DNA of 6,679 bases from Clostridia bacterium (GTDB lineage: Bacteria > Bacillota > Clostridia > Christensenellales > Borkfalkiaceae). This document shows positions 5,565 through 6,679 of this stretch, in pieces. The stretch lies in the NCBI GenBank assembly GCA_017628935.1, contig JAGBYC010000147.1, forward strand, positions 1 to 6,679, written 5' to 3'. The notes under the pieces are model-generated. The model was not told where the DNA came from and searched no databases. It saw only the letters and a program-made list of their open reading frames with translations. How positions within the stretch are numbered: the first letter of the stretch is position 1; each line of letters opens with the position of its first letter. Both the position numbers and the translations under genes were made by a program.

Positions 5565-6679
5565 AAGAAGAACTTTTAGCGAAAATTAAATTGTTACCCG
5601 TAAATCCCGGCGTTTACGTTATGTTAGATGTTGACGGTAACGTAATTTACGTAGGCAAGGCAAAACGCCTTAAAAATAGGGTAACGCAGTATTTCCGTAA
5701 CGGATATAAAACGGAAAAAGTTGCGCAAATGGTTATGAATATAGATGATTTTTACTATATTATAACTCCTACTGAGCGCGACGCTCTTTCGCTTGAAAAT
5801 AATCTTATTAAAAAGCACAAACCTAAGTATAACATTTTACTTAAAGACGATAAAACCTACCCTTATATTAGGGTGAATATAAAAGACGATTATCCTACTT
5901 TTACCGTAACAAGAAAACCTACTAAAGACGGTGCTAAGTATTTTGGTCCGTTTATGTGTGGCGTTAACGTTAACGACGTTTTAGCAATTATTCGCGACGC
6001 TTTTAAAACGCGCCCTTGCAAATATCAAATTACTATTTCAAAAAATAAAAAAGAGTGTTTAAATTACCATATAGGCTTGTGCTTAGCACCGTGTAGTAAA
6101 AAATGCAGTCGCGACGAGTATATGGTTGAAGTTAATAAAGCCGTTGACTTTTTAAGTGGTAACGATAGTATTGCCGAAAAAATTTTGCTTGAAAAAATGA
6201 ACGTTGCCGCTGAAAACGAAGAGTTTGAAACGGCTATGGCGCTTCGTGATAGACTTAAAATGCTATCAGCCCTTAAAGAGCGTAAAATTACGGCAATGAG
6301 TAAGTTTATTACTGCCGATATTATTACCGTTTCAAGCGATGGTATTTCAAGCGCCATTAACGTATTATTCGTTCGTAATGGTAGAATGCTTGGTTCAAGG
6401 TTTTTTACTGCCGATACGTTAGCCGAAACTGACGGTGAGCGTTTAACGGCGTTTATAGGCCAGTTTTATCAAGATGGTAGAGAAATTCCCGACGAAATTA
6501 TACTTCCTTTTGAAACGGGCGACAACGCGCTTATTAGCGACTATTTGTCAGTAGTAAAAGAAAAAGTGGTTGAAGTTACCGTTCCAAAACAAGGCGTTAA
6601 AAAGCGTTTAATTGAAATGTCTAAAACTAACGCCGACGAGTATTTAGAAAAGCAAATAGAACGTTTGCGCCGTAAAAAC
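5561..6679 (+). CDS. uvrC: Excinuclease ABC subunit C, UvrC (3' end outside window)
   Basis: UvrC makes both incisions around a lesion in UvrABC nucleotide excision repair. The frame gives 373 codons and runs off the right edge. The GIY-YIG nuclease domain (about 14-90), which makes the 3' cut, shows PGVYVM (16-21), IYVGKAKRLKNR (29-40) with Y30 and R40, and SLENNLIK with the metal-binding glutamate E79. Next come four cysteines, C153, C166, C174 and C178, with the spacing of the iron-sulphur ligands of E. coli UvrC (C154, C166, C174, C178). The UVR motif that binds UvrB is at about 203-238 (core FETAMALRDRLKML). Residues from about 250 begin the part leading to the RNase H-like nuclease domain; that domain, with its catalytic Asp-Asp-His triad, and the C-terminal helix-hairpin-helix pair lie beyond the window. 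It overlaps cca by four bases, so the two are likely translationally coupled. Confidence 0.96.
   Translation, partial: MKEELLAKIKLLPVNPGVYVMLDVDGNVIYVGKAKRLKNRVTQYFRNGYKTEKVAQMVMNIDDFYYIITPTERDALSLENNLIKKHKPKYNILLKDDKTYPYIRVNIKDDYPTFTVTRKPTKDGAKYFGPFMCGVNVNDVLAIIRDAFKTRPCKYQITISKNKKECLNYHIGLCLAPCSKKCSRDEYMVEVNKAVDFLSGNDSIAEKILLEKMNVAAENEEFETAMALRDRLKMLSALKERKITAMSKFITADIITVSSDGISSAINVLFVRNGRMLGSRFFTADTLAETDGERLTAFIGQFYQDGREIPDEIILPFETGDNALISDYLSVVKEKVVEVTVPKQGVKKRLIEMSKTNADEYLEKQIERLRRKN

Noticed and set aside
6064..6357. 97-codon minus-strand ORF rich in Ser, Ile and Leu inside uvrC
   Set aside because: It resembles a membrane protein in composition but is opposite the UvrC cysteine and UVR regions; the hydrophobicity is the antisense image of lysine- and glutamate-rich codons.

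Overview
The window looks like chromosomal DNA of an A+T-rich, low-GC Gram-positive bacterium (Bacillota, probably class Clostridia). The support is gene content and order: murB, a PHP-domain hydrolase, whiA, an HD-containing CCA-adding enzyme and uvrC run on one strand with overlaps or gaps of 1 to 17 bases. WhiA is confined to Gram-positive bacteria, and the murB-PHP-whiA neighbourhood is a familiar clostridial one. I found no sign of a phage, transposon, CRISPR array or plasmid, and no tRNA or rRNA gene.

Layout. Bases 1-420 (minus strand) hold the first 140 codons of a membrane protein with a beta-rich, PH-like N-terminal part and two membrane segments. It is cut by the left window edge. 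Bases 421-630 are a divergent intergenic region. It carries a near-consensus sigma-A promoter firing leftward (-35 TTGACT, 17-base spacer, -10 TATAAT) and a short GC-rich leader with overlapping hairpins and a 12-codon mini-ORF. Only a poor promoter candidate is visible for the rightward genes. Bases 631-1590 encode a secreted or membrane-anchored solute-binding-protein-like protein with no transporter partner in view. From 1633 to the right edge lies a compact housekeeping operon: murB (TTG start), PHP hydrolase, whiA, cca and uvrC, the last cut after 373 codons.

The operon products act in separate core processes: peptidoglycan precursor synthesis (MurB), division and growth control (WhiA), tRNA 3'-end maturation (Cca) and nucleotide excision repair (UvrC). 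The PHP enzyme has a complete trinuclear metal site but no assignable substrate. The rapZ and yvcK/glmR genes that usually stand beside whiA in Bacillota are absent between the PHP gene and whiA.

I do not see a clear undescribed system. The most unusual signals are a strong codon-context rule (Asn is AAC before G and AAT otherwise), the structured leader of the leftward gene, the missing rapZ-yvcK pair, and the orphan solute-binding-like protein with no visible Shine-Dalgarno.
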